Positions 30,640 through 43,534 of a stretch of DNA of 63,319 bases are shown piece by piece (position 1 is the first letter of the stretch; every line of letters starts with the position of its first letter). A program made the translations under genes and the position numbers. The notes beneath the pieces were generated by a model, which saw only the letters and a list, made by a program, of their open reading frames with translations, had not been told where the DNA came from and searched no databases. The stretch lies in assembly GCA_014904985.1 (NCBI GenBank), contig MU129105.1, positions 1-63,319 of the forward strand. The letters run 5' to 3'. The stretch is from Hydnum rufescens UP504 (taxonomy: Eukaryota; Basidiomycota; Agaricomycetes; Cantharellales; Hydnaceae).

Positions 30640-33314
30640 CTGCCTGGGCTGAAGTGGACAAGCAAATCATCATTGCTCACCATGAAATATTATCTTGGGA
30701 TCCCATTGATTGAGACAATATTGATCCAGATGCAATTGTACTGCTGAAGGTTGATGAATCCACATCCATAATGGCTCAGTTGTACATCAGTGCCCTTAGT
30801 AGCAATGGCTGCCTTGTTAGTGAACCCACCACCCACATGATGAACAGTCATGCCAAGGGGGATGTAAATGGGCTGACCATGCCATTGTGAACCACACTCT
30901 CACACCTGGGGCTTGATCCTCCCATTAGTCCATCTGATTACCTTCACTCTCATTGCCCACTGTGCTTTGGTGGAGTTAACAAAGTTGGGGAGAGCAAACT
31001 GTGAGTAGTACACATTCTATTCACACTCTTGTCATGTCATGATGCTGATATAGTGAATCTTGTTGTATTGTAGCCCTGAGTTCTTCCTGTGTCTTGATGT
31101 GTGCTTTGCCCTTAGATGAAACAAGGACTATGACTGCTGTCCTGGCCAAAAAAAGCAACCTGGCATCCAGGATCCTTGAATTGTCCCACTGGGAACTTGT
31201 GAGCTGCCCTGGAGCTTCTTGGAAGCTTGGAAAGTAAGGGTCGAGGCAGCCTGGCCTGTTAAGGGCATGAATGTCATACTAAACACGTGTCTAAGCAGGG
31301 GGAGTATGTGGTTGATGTTGCCGATGGTGAGGGCAATTGTGTTGAGCCAGGGCTGCATGTGCCAAACTCATACCTTGACAACTGTGGCAAGTCTTTTATT
31401 GCTGCTGATGGGGAGAGAGTGAAGACCCCTGGACAGCACTTCTCAGACACTGGCATGATGGCAGGTGTTTGTTGCCATGATTGAGTCATCATCTGGAGCA
31501 ATATGTGGATGCCTGGGGAGCAACAGTTCTATGCACTGGCAATAATTGATTATGTCATGGCACAGTTGCCTGTACACTGGTGAGTTGGCATTCTCTATGA
31601 TGTTGGCTGTCAAATTCACTGAAGCACCCTGAAGTGGAACCTCTTGCCACAATGGATGCCATGGATCATATTTGGAATCAGTGTCTTCCATGCATATGGC
31701 CATCAGTGGGTCTGTCAGTTGTGGTATCATCCCCAGAAAGGCAACATCTGGGGTCTCACTGACAGAGAGGGCTGTGAACATCTTTGGAGTGATCTTTGAA
31801 GCCTTATCCCAAATCTCTGTGTCACCAGCTTCCATTGTCGATTGTTCCTCCTGGACCTCCAGATTGAACATCAGGACCATCTGAAGCTATGCCAGGCTGG
31901 TGTTTGGCTGGAAAAGCATGTGAGGGCAACAAAAGCCCAACTTGCACTTGCTGAAGCAAAGAGGGACAAGATCCAATACACCAATGAGTACTTGCAAGCT
32001 CAATTTGAAGCACAGTGAGCCTATCAAAGCTGGCCTTTAGAGTGACAGTCTAAGAAGAAAGGTTTTCATGCTGTGGAGAAGATCCTTGCCATCCATCAGC
32101 ATCTGAATGCTGCTCAAGATCTCGTCAAGGTCCTCCAGAAACAACTTATGTCAGTGCCTCTCTCAGACAGCATTGCAAGCCAGAATGAAGTTGTGGAGAT
32201 CATGACTTCAATTGCTGAACAAGAGAATATTGTCTCACATCTATCAAAGCAAGATAATGACTTGATGGCTGTCCTTCAACTTGGTGATCCAATATCATAC
32301 AAGAAGCTCCAGAAGATGAGGGGCCATGCTTGGTTTGAACACCAGCTTAATATGTGGGCTCTTAAAGCCCATATTATTGCAAAAGTGTGTGAGAAGAACT
32401 TTGAGACTCATAATCTCACAGGAGCTTTCAGGAGTAAGGCAGTAGGTACATCATTTCCTTTCAAGTGAAGGCTTTCTGAAACTCATGAGCAACTTTGCTT
32501 CATACTCCTAGACCATAACACTATGGAGCATACAATGAACATACAATGAAAGCATTGAAGAGATGCTATTGCTCCATCAAGAGTCTTGTTGCAGACTATA
32601 ACAAATGGTGACTTAATATGATGAAGCTTCATGGTCAGGGTGGGATCTCAAGGAATGCAATAATACCTCCACCTATCAATATGAAGGGTCTTTTTGGCCT
32701 TGATGTCAACAATGATATCTGGCAGGATATTGGACTTGCCAATGATGAGTTTGATGGAACTGTTTCCCCTTGGCTTGGGGGTGGGGGTGTCTGAAATGGC
32801 ATCTGGCTCATGCAAGAGGTGGTAAATTGTCATGATGAGCTTTATCTATGCAACTGAGAAAGCACTCACTGCAGCAATGGTTTGAAGACAAATCTGCTGC
32901 ATTGATGGCAGCTTCAAATGCATGTCAAGGTGTGTTTGTATGGTTTTCCTCCCAGCTTTCTGAGGCCCTAATTGTGTATAAATTATTCCAGATGATGATC
33001 TTAAGTTCTTCCTTCGAGAACACATTCAAACCCTGTGTGATTTGGGGAAGAGGTGGGGTCAGGCTATTGATGCTTTGAATGTGGCTCTGCCTGGTGAGTT
33101 GAGGGGTTCCCAAAGGCACACAAATTCACAATCAGGTGGTGTCTCCCTGGTTTTTGAAGTGGACAGCTCTGATGATGAGGAGGATTTTGAACTTGAACCT
33201 CCACTTGTGCTTGCTGATAGTGCAATCCTTGCTGCTGCTGACTATACCCATCAGCAGGGACTCTCAAGTGATGAAGGTAGTCAGTCTAATGGCACTGACA
33301 GTGAGGATGAGTGA
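30640..33314 (+). pseudogene. KDZ transposase pseudogene (KDZ-1)
   Basis: KDZ (Kyakuja-Dileera-Zisupton) transposases move large DNA transposons common in mushrooms. Visible in order: a CPLCFGG zinc-type block, a likely intron (GTGAGT at ~31010 to TAG at ~31073), PEFFLCLDVCFALR (first Asp), GEQQFYALAIIDYVMAQLP, ILYDVGCQIH (second Asp), then VFHAYGHQW ... REGCEHLWSDL (Glu). A coiled-coil-like C-terminal part (32073-32468) and an acidic tail end at 33314. All three catalytic residues survive. At least seven in-frame stops between 30.64 and 31.65 kb are all TGA. Later parts are frameshifted. Confidence 0.85.
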
Positions 33315-33424
33315 TTCCTTGACTCTAGATATCTTTTTACTATGTGTATACTATAGTTTGTCCATCCCTATATTGAACTCTAAGAAGTAAGGGGACTCTA
33401 CTCTTAGAGACTCAGGCCATATGC

Positions 33425-33630
33425 ACAGGGGCCCCTGCTGTACACACAGGGGCCCCTGCCATGCACACAGGGGCCCCTGCTGCACATGCAGGGGCCCCTT
33501 TGGAGTAGGGTCTGAGGCCATTTCTAGGCCTTGAACATGGCTGTGGGGCCCCTACATCAAGAGTGGGGGCCCCTCAGCATATGGGCACAGATGATAATCA
33601 TACATGAGGGGTCCCTAGGGGCCCCCATGG
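33425..33630. repeat. AGGGGCCCCT palindrome cluster
   Basis: The 10-bp palindrome AGGGGCCCCT or a close variant occurs about eight times in ~200 bp, several within ~30-bp units (ACACAGGGGCCCCTGC). No coding support. Confidence 0.7.
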
Positions 33631-33691
33631 AAATGTATCTTATTAGACTAGATAAATGCAAGCCTAATGATATCTAATTAGACATGGATAA

Positions 33692-33967
33692 TTGGCTGAC
33701 CAGCCTGATGCTCAGTCACAACCCATGCCCCTCACTGCAGATCACAGCAAGCCCAGTGGGTTGTCTGAGCCTCACATACAGTCAGACACAGATTCTCAAC
33801 AAGAGTTGGGCCAGGAGATTGTTGTAGACCCTGCTCTTCGTAGCAGGCAATGTGGCTCCTCTGCTCTAGGGAATTGTGTGCCTTGGACTTGGGCTAAGAA
33901 TGGCGATTTCATGCCACTGTCATCAGACAGGATTTGGGCAGATTTATTTGACACGGTGGATAGTTAG
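33692..33967 (+). CDS. Short open reading frame of unknown function
   Basis: 91 codons (MADQPDAQSQPMPL ... WADLFDTVDS), Gln/Ser/Asp-rich at the N-terminus and more hydrophobic at the end. No domain recognised. It sits between KDZ-1 and R1b. Coding-like text seems to continue past its stop (VQKEWTLVFSNSQWHFQFLG near 34090-34150), so it may be the broken start of a longer gene. Confidence 0.3.
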   Translation: MADQPDAQSQPMPLTADHSKPSGLSEPHIQSDTDSQQELGQEIVVDPALRSRQCGSSALGNCVPWTWAKNGDFMPLSSDRIWADLFDTVDS

Positions 33968-34181
33968 GAAAAGTACTCTCAAAATTGTGCATCCCAGTTG
34001 GACCGTACATTCCTTTTCTCCTCTTTTGCCCTTCCTTGTTGACTCACATTTATGTTGCTAGTGAGGCCTTTATTACGGATATACTATGTCCAGAAGGAGT
34101 GGACTCTGGTGTTCTCAAATAGTCAGTGGCACTTCCAATTCTTGGGCTTCCCAACATCCCCCAATATGGGGCATGCCCCAC

Positions 34182-35835
34182 TATAGAAGAAGGGTTGGGA
34201 GCTCTGATGACTGTCAAATCAAAATCTGGTTCAGCCAGTGTGTAGATAGGAGACTGTGTTTCTGTTTATTCAAATGGGTTGGTTTGCTTCAATGGTTGAT
34301 CACTCTCTGCAAGATATGTATGTGTTTATTGGAGAATGGAATGTGATATGGACTAGCAATAGTCAATGATATATTGTAGATGCTTATAGGAAGGCTTATA
34401 CATCATATAGAATGCTTATAGAAAGGCTTATATGTGGAGGATGCTTATGGGAAGGCTTATACATGTTTGTGTTGCGTTTGTTTGATTATTGATATTTGTG
34501 TGTCCTTGTTTACATCCTCCTAGTCAAAATGCGGATATCTGTGGGCTATAGAATGGTCAGTGCTTGGTTAGTTTTGGTTAGTATACTTTAATCTTCTTTC
34601 CTGACTCGTATTTTGTTATGCTTACTTTTTCCTTGGATGTCCAGCAACTCTAACCTTAGGTTCTGCAACTATCCTTGGCTTCAGTATTTCGCGTAGATGG
34701 CTTCCAGTAGCTTGGTCTCAACAACCTTGAAGATGACTTAGCTCCAGATGGCTTTAGATAGACAGTTCTTTAGATATTAAGCAGAATGGTAGACAGTAGT
34801 CAACAGTGGTTGATTTCCAGAGTGAGGAGATGGGGGGGAACAAGAAAATCTGCTAGCTTATATACCTATCTGAAGGTGGCTGTGCATGGAGCAAGAACAA
34901 AAGAGTAATAAAGCTATGAGATCATAGTGATGTCATGGTGGAGTCATAGTGGAGTAGAACAAAAGAGTAATAAAGAAATGATGTCATAATGTGGTCATAG
35001 CTGAGTCATCCATAGAGTGTGATGTCATAGTGATGTCATAGTGATGTCATTCATAAAGAGAACAAAAGGATTCATAAAGGGAATGATGTCACTAATTTGC
35101 TGAGCTTGTGGAGTGGTTGGAGCATGATGTCACTGGTCTTGTGATGTGTTTTGGGGCTCATTGGAAGTGAAATTAAGGAACATCTCCAGGTTCTGGAGAT
35201 TAATCTGAGCATAGTCCAGTGGTTAAGGTGTTTTTGTTACTGGTTAATAAAAGGAACAAGTGCATGGTGTGGGATTCGATGCAGAGACAACAGTTTGTAT
35301 CCGTAATAGGCGTGCTTGGTACCATTCGATGCGGATTTTTAACAGCTTTCTGGGCGCAGTGGTTCTGAGCAGATCGGATGCGAACTGACAGAGAAATTCA
35401 TTTTTTACTGATGGGTGTTGATTCTGATAGTAATATTGTTCTGTAGAGTTCAATTTTGATCTGTTCTTCGCTTGCTTAGTACCGTTGGATGCAGATTTTT
35501 TATATCTTTCTAGACGCGGTTGTTCTGAGAGGATTGAATGCAAACTGATGGAGGTATTCGTTTTTTACTGGAAATCCTGGATTTTAATAGTAAAATTGGC
35601 CTGGAGAGTGCAATTTTGGTCCGTTCAACTTGTGTTTGGTACCGTTCGAAAGGTGTGAATCGTAGCTTTCTAAGCGTTATATGGGCGTACCTCTCCGATC
35701 AAAACTGATGGAGTTATAAAATGAATTCGGTTTCTGTGTGTAGCTGTAATTAATTTCATAATTGGTCATGTGATTGTCCAATGGCTGGAAGTAGTGTAAT
35801 TTCACATTTTCTGATACTGGATGTTTTTATCTTCC
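34182..35835 (-). mobile_element. R1b: copia-like LTR unit, reverse
   Basis: The reverse complement matches R1a from GGAAGATAAAA (35835) to CCCTTCTTCTATA (34182), including the TGACATCA cluster, the TATA box, three ~160-bp modules and the CA|GTCATCAGAGC junction (34213). Unlike R1a it has no homopolymer inflation, so it is the reference for judging R1a. Flanks show no clear target duplication. Confidence 0.7.
35208..35290 (+). ncRNA. tRNA-like segment inside R1b
   Basis: TAGTCCAGTGGTTAAGGTG fits a tRNA A box and GTGGGATTCGATGC a weak B box ~55 bp downstream. The same pair is present, reversed, in R1a and R1c. Probably a tRNA-derived insertion captured by the LTR unit. Confidence 0.4.
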
Positions 35836-35959
35836 ACACCCACATAACCAGGCATTGCTGCCAAAGCCAACTAAGTGGCCTCTTTGCCCTCATGGAACCT
35901 TGGAACCCCACAACTACACTCTTCAGCCAAATATGCTTGATCCCTCAACCCCTTATTGT

Positions 35960-38754
35960 CCTTATATCTAGGGCCTCAAGTCTGATCTGCCTCCTTATGT
36001 CTCCACAATGTCCTCAATGAATGATGGGATAAAAATCCCTCTGCCTTACTATAAAGAGCTATATCAGCAATTTTTCACAGATTCCTTCACCATTGCCAGG
36101 GACTGGGAAATAATTGCTGAGGCATGGAAGGTGCCAGGAATTCCCCTCTCCCCACCAAGCCACATGGTCTAGAGAAGCAATACTCTGTGCAGCTCATTGA
36201 GGACTTCATTTGGGAAAATCCAGAACTCTCTCTTAATTTACTTGTGAATTAGGCCTATGATAACAGAGGATTTGCCAAATACATCATGCACATTTGCTTC
36301 AACCATCTTGCACATACATACAAATTAGAACTGCCGAGCTTTGGTGTGGATGACCAATGGGTTGGGACTATATATCACTTCCCCCTTGATCCTGATGTTG
36401 GATCCATGGTGGATGATATGATTCGATGAGGTGTACCAGTCTTTGGTGTTCAGGAGTATCCATCCCAGGTTCATTGTGATATTATTCCCAATCACACTCC
36501 CAAATCTCCCGAGGCATCAGCAGCTGCAGATGCAGAGTCTGCTGCTGCAATGAAGCAGTGGAAGGTGGATAGGCTCCAAGTTGAGGAGCATGTGGTGCAT
36601 GTCAAAATTCCTCTGATCCCTGTCTCATGCCCTGATCCATGGCATATAAGACCACATGAGGGATATCCTGGTGAATCCAGTCATGATGATGAAGAACACT
36701 CCCTATCATACATTACAAGCCATATGTTTGGTGCCAATGATATGTGTGAAACACATGTGGCCATCTTGTGTGACTTGCTTGGCCCTGATCCATGGCCCTC
36801 TGCCCAGACATACATGGTGCCAGGATTCTGTTGGGTGTATGAGTATGGGGAAAGGATCAAAGTCTATGATAACAAGGAGGATGATCCAATGTTCAGCATA
36901 CTGGAACCTGCAGCAAGCAGTGGTGTGGATGATGACAATGGAATGGGTATCTTTGGGGTGATCATGGGAAACCCTTTTGACACAGAATTTGATGACACTT
37001 ATGATGGCCATGATGAAGATGATGATTATCGGAGAGAACCATCCCCCTTGGATCCTGGTCAAGAGAATGCTGTGAAGGCCCTCATATCAGCTGCAGAAAA
37101 TGGGGATGATAGTGCACAGCAGAGAATTGAACTCACACTGAGAGGGGCTCATGGGAAGAAAAGGGGAAAGTCATGTAATGGGAAACCCACCCAGAGTGAC
37201 TTTGAGACTGCACTCATGAGGCTATGGAGGTCATCCATGCAAGAAGAGAGGCAATGCAAGAATGATGCAAGGTGTCATGCAAAGCAGGCTCAACATGCAG
37301 AGGCAGATCGAAGCAGAAATAAGTTGAAAGCCATAGAAAATTTGAAAGCAGAGGAGCTTAGACAGGAAGCAGAAGCACATGTACATGAAGTTGAGCAGCG
37401 TGAATGTGAAGCCTCTCAATCTTGCCAGAGTGCTCCTACTGTCTCATCTGCGCCTCCACCACCACCACCACCACCTACGCCCATGCCCCATCATCCCCCT
37501 GCTGCCTCTGGCTCTGCTCAGCATGCCCCCGCTGCCTCTACCACTGGCCCTGCCTCACTACCTCCTTGACCCCCTGCACCTGCTCCTGGACTTCCTGATG
37601 TCAACACTCCATGCCCTGTGGTCCCTGTTCAGCATCCTCCCCCTGCCCTGGACTCTTCATATCATCATTCTGCTGCCTGTCCCCCTGAGCCTTGTCCTGT
37701 CCCCATGTCTCAAGAACCCCCAAGAGCACCTCGGGGTATGCTTATTCCCCCAAGAGGCGACTGGGAGCCCCCAAGGGTCCAAGAATGGTGACGTGATTCT
37801 CTTGCACCATTGTGGGACAATCAGAGCCAACAAGATCAGGACAGAGCCACCAAACAGGCTGGATCATCAAGGGGGCTGTCTGAGTCCCTTCAATGTCCAG
37901 CTGGAAGGCAATCCTCTCTGTCTCCATGGAGACGTATTCGGTTGAGGACACCACCATGTCAATGACACTCTCAGTCCCCACAATGACACTCCCAGTCACA
38001 GACTCCACCAAGATGTAGACACTCCCAATCTCCATGAAGACAATCCCTGTTGCCAGGAGCTCATGGGCCACAATCACTACAAAGTTGAGGGCATTCTCCT
38101 CACTCTTTGCCTCCCCCACCCAACTCAGGGCTGGAGTCTTGTTTGACTCCCTTAGTGGCAGGACCATTGTCTAGTGTGATGAAGCCTGGTAACAACATAT
38201 CATGGCCCCCACCCAAGTGCCTGAGAATGGCTCCCTGGCCAGTCTTGGATATTGAAGGGATTGATTGCACAGAGGAGCCTATGGATTGGGTGCAGAGATA
38301 TTCTGAGCATGGGGTCCTTGCAGCTCACAGGCTGAGGCCGAATCAAAGGAAGGGGGTGCAATACCACATGTACCTCCTGTTCAAGGACATGGCTAAGCAT
38401 GATTCCTGTCTCCAGATATTGGCAGGGTCTCTGGTCAACAACCAGGTGGAGTCTTTCCAGTACAAAAATGACCTGGTGAACTGCTTAGGAGTGATGGAAG
38501 TGTGGTACATGCAGGAGGCCTACATTAATGCCCATTCTATGGCTGAGGTTAAGGAGCTTCTGGCTGTTGGTCCAATCCCCTACTTGATACCCCTCAATGC
38601 CATTGATGAGATGCTGGATTACAAGCAGTTTCCAGCTCTGATAGATCCCCACCCTGGTCCACAGCAAAGTCACCCCATGACTTCTGTTGAATTTGACACA
38701 GAATGGCTAAGCAGGCGACTCTATATGCATGCCAGGGAAACCCAGCTTCTGTGA
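35960..38754 (+). pseudogene. Decayed gene of unknown family with acidic, coiled-coil and Pro-rich parts
   Basis: Coding-like text runs on the plus strand with several stops and frameshifts. N-terminal part: LPYYKELYQQFFTDSFTIAR and ENPELSLNLLVN, broken by TAG and TGA. The open stretch 36550-37569 has an acidic region (FDDTYDGHDEDDDY), a charged coiled-coil-like segment (~37230-37400) and a poly-Pro run. The final open stretch 38107-38754 contains VQRYSEHGVLAAHRLRPNQR and IPLNAIDEMLDYKQFPALID. I recognise no domain. Its position between transposon remnants and before family A suggests an accessory gene of a large element. Confidence 0.5.
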
Positions 38755-39378
38755 CCATTGGGATGTGATGTATGGAGATGCAGTTGATTGCACATAAAAC
38801 ACCTGTCAAGGGTACCCCACTCAGTTTCAATTTGAATATCTGGCCAACTGTTGGGGGCACAATGAACTCAGACATTCACCAGATCATGAGGTGGGAAATT
38901 GCTGATCTCAGCAGCAGCAGTGTTTCTTCAAATTTGGAGAGTTTTGCATGTACAAAAGTTCAACCAGTGTGGTGAATAATATTGGAACCAGAGCTGGATC
39001 AACCTCAGTATTTCAAGCCTGCTGTGTAGTCCTCTTCCTCTTTGTTATCAACCTGTTTGTTGTCAATACCTTCATCACCCCATTATCATCATCTTCATCT
39101 CCTCCCCCCCCTTGGCATTACATTTTTCTCCTTCATTTCTGATGTATGTATGTAATGATACATCTAGGATGAATATAGTTGTCCACCTGCTCTACATTTT
39201 CCCACCCACCCTTAGAATAATTTTGAGTATGTAGTCAAACTGCTCTTGGCCCCCTGTGGGAGCCTATGCAGTATATAAATGAGAATTCCAACCAACCCAC
39301 TCTTCATTCAGACCTGGAGAAATTATGGCAATTGCTGATATCAATTCATTCTCAGCATCTTATCTCTTGATACCATGT
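38755..39378. other. Non-coding stretch
   Basis: No supported gene. T/C-rich around 39020-39130; otherwise unremarkable. May be the downstream region of the preceding pseudogene. Confidence 0.4.
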
Positions 39379-39855
39379 CTGGAGTTTGACAGTGCATCAC
39401 ACTCCAAACTCTGACCATACTACACTGTCTCTACATAAATCTTGTGGTTTGGAGTTTGACAGTGCCTTGCACTCCCAACCCCAACCACACTACACTTGAC
39501 TTCCTAGAATCTCTCTGTTGTGGTCTGGAGTTTGACAGTGCTTTGCACTCCCAACTCTGACTGCACCACACCCAACTTTTTGACATATCTGTTGTGGTTG
39601 AGTTTGACAGTGCCTTGCACTCCCAACTCTGGCTGCACTCACTTCAACTTTTCCATGCATCCATTGTGGTCTGGAGTTGACAGTGCTTTGTGCTCCCAAC
39701 TCTGACTACCCTAGTCTCAACTTTTCCACACATCCATCATGGCCTGGAGTTTGACAGTACACTGCATTGTGCTCCCAACTCTGGCTGTGTTAATATCTGG
39801 TTTTCCATCCAGTCATCATGGTTTGGATTTTGACACTGCACCTATTGCACTCCCC
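39379..39855. repeat. Tandem repeat, ~65-75 bp units
   Basis: Seven diverged units, each opening with TGGAGTTTGACAGTGC and followed by CACTCCCAACTCTG, starting near 39379, 39451, 39528, 39600, 39672, 39745 and 39823. It lies just upstream of the family A copy 1 start, so it could act as an upstream region. Confidence 0.8.
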
Positions 39856-39904
39856 TGCTGCTAAAATCCCAAGTTCCATAACAGCATACTCCTTCACATT
39901 CACT

Positions 39905-41978
39905 ATGCCACCAAAAGCACAAAAAATGTATAAGAGAAATAAATGGGTGACAGTGCTGACTGCCAGCCCAGCCTTTTCTAAGGGTAAAATGGTGGAGTCT
40001 TCTATGGCCAGGCCTTCCACTAAGCCTGAGCAATGGAGTCATCTGATGTGCCCATGAAAAGTGTAGTTGGTGATCTAGTTCAACAGTCAGCAGCTCCTCA
40101 CATGAAATGGAGTGTTGAAATACCACCATGACAGTTGGATGCACCATTGTCATTGGGGGCCCTCCACCCCCCTAATCCAATCCATGGGGGATGTAAGTCC
40201 TGCTCACTCACCTGTCAGCTCCCTGCCAATTCCCTGGTCCACAATACTGTCAATTCTCCAGCCCTCTCTACTGGCAGTTCTCTGGCCCCTTGGAGTTCCT
40301 TGGGCTCTCCTCACAGTTCCCCAGCTTCCCCTGGCAATTCTCCATACCACTCTTCACTCCAGTTGCATTTGCCCCACTTGCATTCACCCCTTGCCTTTTA
40401 TTTTGATGAACCATATTTTGATTTCTGCACTCCCACTCCCACTCCCACTCAAGACCATAGGGGTGATACTCCCCTGTTCCTTGATGATGGGGAAGGAAGT
40501 GAGGATGAGATTGACCACAGTCTTGAGAATGGTGGAGACATTGATAGTGGTGACGAGGTCCTGGCCAAATCTCTTGGAGGCCCCTTTACTGAGCAACAAA
40601 TTGCTGAGATTAGGGGATCGTTGATGCTATGAATCAACAGCTAGAGCAAAAGGCCAAGGAATGGGAGCAACCTCTGGAGTCAGTGATGCAGATTGGCAAC
40701 CTTGGCATCAATACCAGAGAACAACAAAGTAGAGGGAATCCATGGAATGCATTTCATCACTCATATGAGAAGGATTCTGACCCAAATCAGCCTCATCATG
40801 AGTATGTGGAGAAGGTTATACAGCCTGCATACCATTCACTCATTCTTGAACATGGTGGTGAAGACTCTGCTGAGTGGAAGAAGAAGGCCAAAGAACTTGT
40901 GGAACAACACAATGCTTCAAAGGCTGCCCATGCCGCTGCGATTGCACTATCTCCTGCCACTATGGGTAAAGTCATCAAGCAAACAACAAAATGTTGGACT
41001 GATGATTTGAAATGGATGGCTACTATGAACATCCATGGGTTCTGCACATTGTTTAGCAGCATTCCTGATGAGGCAGCATCCAAACACAATGCTGTGTTTA
41101 CTGGGACACCAGCAATGAAAGCATGGCTGGATGAATCATTTCCCAAGGACAGCACATTGCTGAAGATGATTCATTCTCACATCCTAGGCTATCAGGGGGA
41201 GCAGCAGCTGCAAAGGGATGTGAGGCAGAAGGTCCCAAAAACTATGCACATGATGTGGAAGGAGATTTCATAAGAGCTCCAAAATCTTCTGAAGCCATTT
41301 GTTGGTCACATCCCTAGGGTGCCATGGGCAACTCTACCCAGATTCCTTGCCAACAATCATCTGAAGATGGAGAATTGGGTCACAGAGTTGGACTTTCTGA
41401 ATCTAATGTCACTTGATGTATCAGTGGTCTGAATGGATAGTTGGAAGAAACTGTGGCAGGCATTTTTTGAACCAAAGGATGATTCACAGTGGGTTTGAAT
41501 TCTACAGTTGGTGGATGACACAAGATTGCCAGATGACACTGCTATTGTTGTGGATTGATATAATGCAATACTTGTTACTGCTGGGCAAGCATACAAATCT
41601 GAGGGCTCAGGTGGACCAGAAAGTCATAATGGTGTGAATGGGGTGGGTTCTTCAGCCACTGAAAATGCTCCCCCCCCAGAACCCAACAACCCACAGTCAA
41701 ACTCAGTTGCCACAGGCTCATCTAGATCCCAAAAGGGAAGGTCTGATATGAGTGGGGGACCAGTCCAGAAGAAGAAATGGGTTCATGGTGGCAGGAAGAA
41801 GGGTGCTAGGGACATGATATCCAGTGAGTTCATAGTGGAGTCAGATGAAGAGCCTGAAGAGCAGGGGGCATCTACATTTGATGCATTATTTGGTGGTATT
41901 TCTGGCAGCACCTCAACTCAGTCAGCCACAAATGTAGGTCTAGTTAGATATTATGAGCCTTGCATTTATATAGTCTAA
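39905..41978 (+). pseudogene. Family A gene, copy 1 (unknown function)
   Basis: Opens near ATG 39905 (MPPKAQKMYKRNKWVTVLTA). A Ser/Pro-rich then acidic region follows (to ~40617), then a conserved helical domain (40629-41400: NPWNAFHHSYEKDSDPN, KVIQPAYHSLI, TTKCWTDDLKWMATMNIHGF, then FPKDSTLLKMIHSHILGYQG). A Ser/Lys-rich tail ends near 41978. The domain closely resembles copy 2 (complement of 45317-46213). Breaks: loss of one base near 40615, a TAA at 41271 where copy 2 has a sense codon, and TGA at 41430, 41496 and 41556. Domain unknown to me; a transposon accessory role is inference from context. Confidence 0.55.
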
Positions 41979-42015
41979 CTAGAGATTTTGATGCTGGGGC
42001 CCCTGGGGCTGGTGA

Positions 42016-42683
42016 GGAAGATAAAAACATCCAGTATCAGAAAATGCGAAATTACACCACTTCCAGCCATTGAATGATCACATGACCAATTACGAAATTA
42101 ATTACGGCTGTGCACAGAAACCGAATTCATTCTGTAACTCCATCAGTTTTGATCAGAGGGGTATGCCCATATGACGCTTGGAAAGCCACAATTCACACCT
42201 TTTGAATGGTACCAAACACAAGTTGAACAGACCAAAACTGCACTCTCCAGACCAAGTTTACTATCAAAATCTGGAATTTCCAGTAAAAAATGAATTTCTC
42301 TGTCAGTTCGCATCCAATCCTCTCGGAACAACCGCGCCTAGAAGGATATAAAAAATACACATCCAATGGTACTAAGAATGAAAAGAACAGATCAAAAATG
42401 CACTCTACAGAATGATTTTACTACCAGAATCAACACCCATCAGTAAAAAATGAATTTCTCTGTCAGTTTGCATCTGATCTGCTTGGAACTGCCATGCCCA
42501 GAAAGCTGTTAAAACTCCGCATCGAATGGTACCAAGCACACCTATTATGGATACAAACTGCTGTCTCTGCATTGAATCCCACACCATGCACTTGTTCCTT
42601 TATTAACCAGCAACAAAAACACCTTAACCACTGGACTAGGCTCAGATTAATCTGCAAAACCTGGAGATGTCCCTTAATTTCAC
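42016..42683 (+). mobile_element. R1c: 5' part of the R1 copia-like unit
   Basis: Begins GGAAGATAAAAACATCC and follows R1b (reversed) to CCCTTAATTTCAC at 42683, where T1 terminal sequence begins. Shows three consecutive ~160-bp modules; the word GAATTTCTCTGTCAG recurs at about 42292 and 42451. Includes the reversed tRNA-like stretch. Confidence 0.7.
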
Positions 42684-42755
42684 CACCTCAGTCAGCCACT
42701 TAGAGGGGCCTTAATAGGTATGTCAAACTGTGTCAAATCAAAAGCCTAGCAGGCA
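42684..42755 (+). repeat. T1 terminal repeat, left copy, outer part
   Basis: CACCTCAGTCAGCCACTTAG, then AGGGGCCTTAATAGGTAT. Nearly the same sequence lies inverted at 58155-58226. It is split by the hAT-type insertion 42756-44292 and continues at 44301-44395. Confidence 0.7.
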
Positions 42756-43534
42756 GCCCAGGGAAACAAGTTTTGACCTCTTAGGCTGGCTTCCACTATG
42801 CAGGAAGGGACCTAAGAGGTCCAGCACTGATATCCAGCAGCTCCTGCAATCACCAGCACTCAGCTGCTATCAGGGCTTTCTTCTAGCACCTGCTGTCATA
42901 CTGAGAGTCAGCTGCTCCAATCCATTCCATAGTAGCTGCTATATCATCAGAAGAGCTCTTCATAGGTCCTAATCTGTGGCTGTGTGGCTGTGCTTACAGC
43001 AGCAGCTGCTACCCTCAGAGCTAGCAGCTCCTATGATGAACAACAATCAGCTGCTATGTGCCCATGCAGCTACTAAGACTCAGAGTCAGCACCTCCTATC
43101 CATCCCAAAGTAGCTGATGTATCATCAGAAAAGCTGGTATGTGGCTGTGCTCCTAGCAGCTGCTGGTATATTGAGAATGAGCAGCTCCTATACTGAGCAG
43201 TAACCAGCTGCTATATGGCATGCAGCTGCTGAGATTCAGAGCTGCAGCCCCTATCACTTCTATAGCAGCTGATATAACATCCAAAGAGCTGCTCATAAGC
43301 TCTGCTGTGCTGATATGTGGCTGTGCTTTGAGCAGGTAGGGGTATACTGAGAGCTAGCAGCTCCTATAATGATTAATAATAAGCTGCTATATCAGTATGC
43401 AGCTACTCAGACTTAAAGCCAGCAGCTCCTCTCCATTCCATAGCAGCTCCAATCTACTTCACAACTAGCTGATACACCTTAGGCTTGAGTGCACCTACTT
43501 GTAGTACAAAAAATTCTGGGTGGGTGGGAGAGCA

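Noticed and set aside
31128..31880. Minus-strand frames opposite KDZ-1
   Set aside because: Antisense shadows of the conserved plus-strand KDZ motifs.
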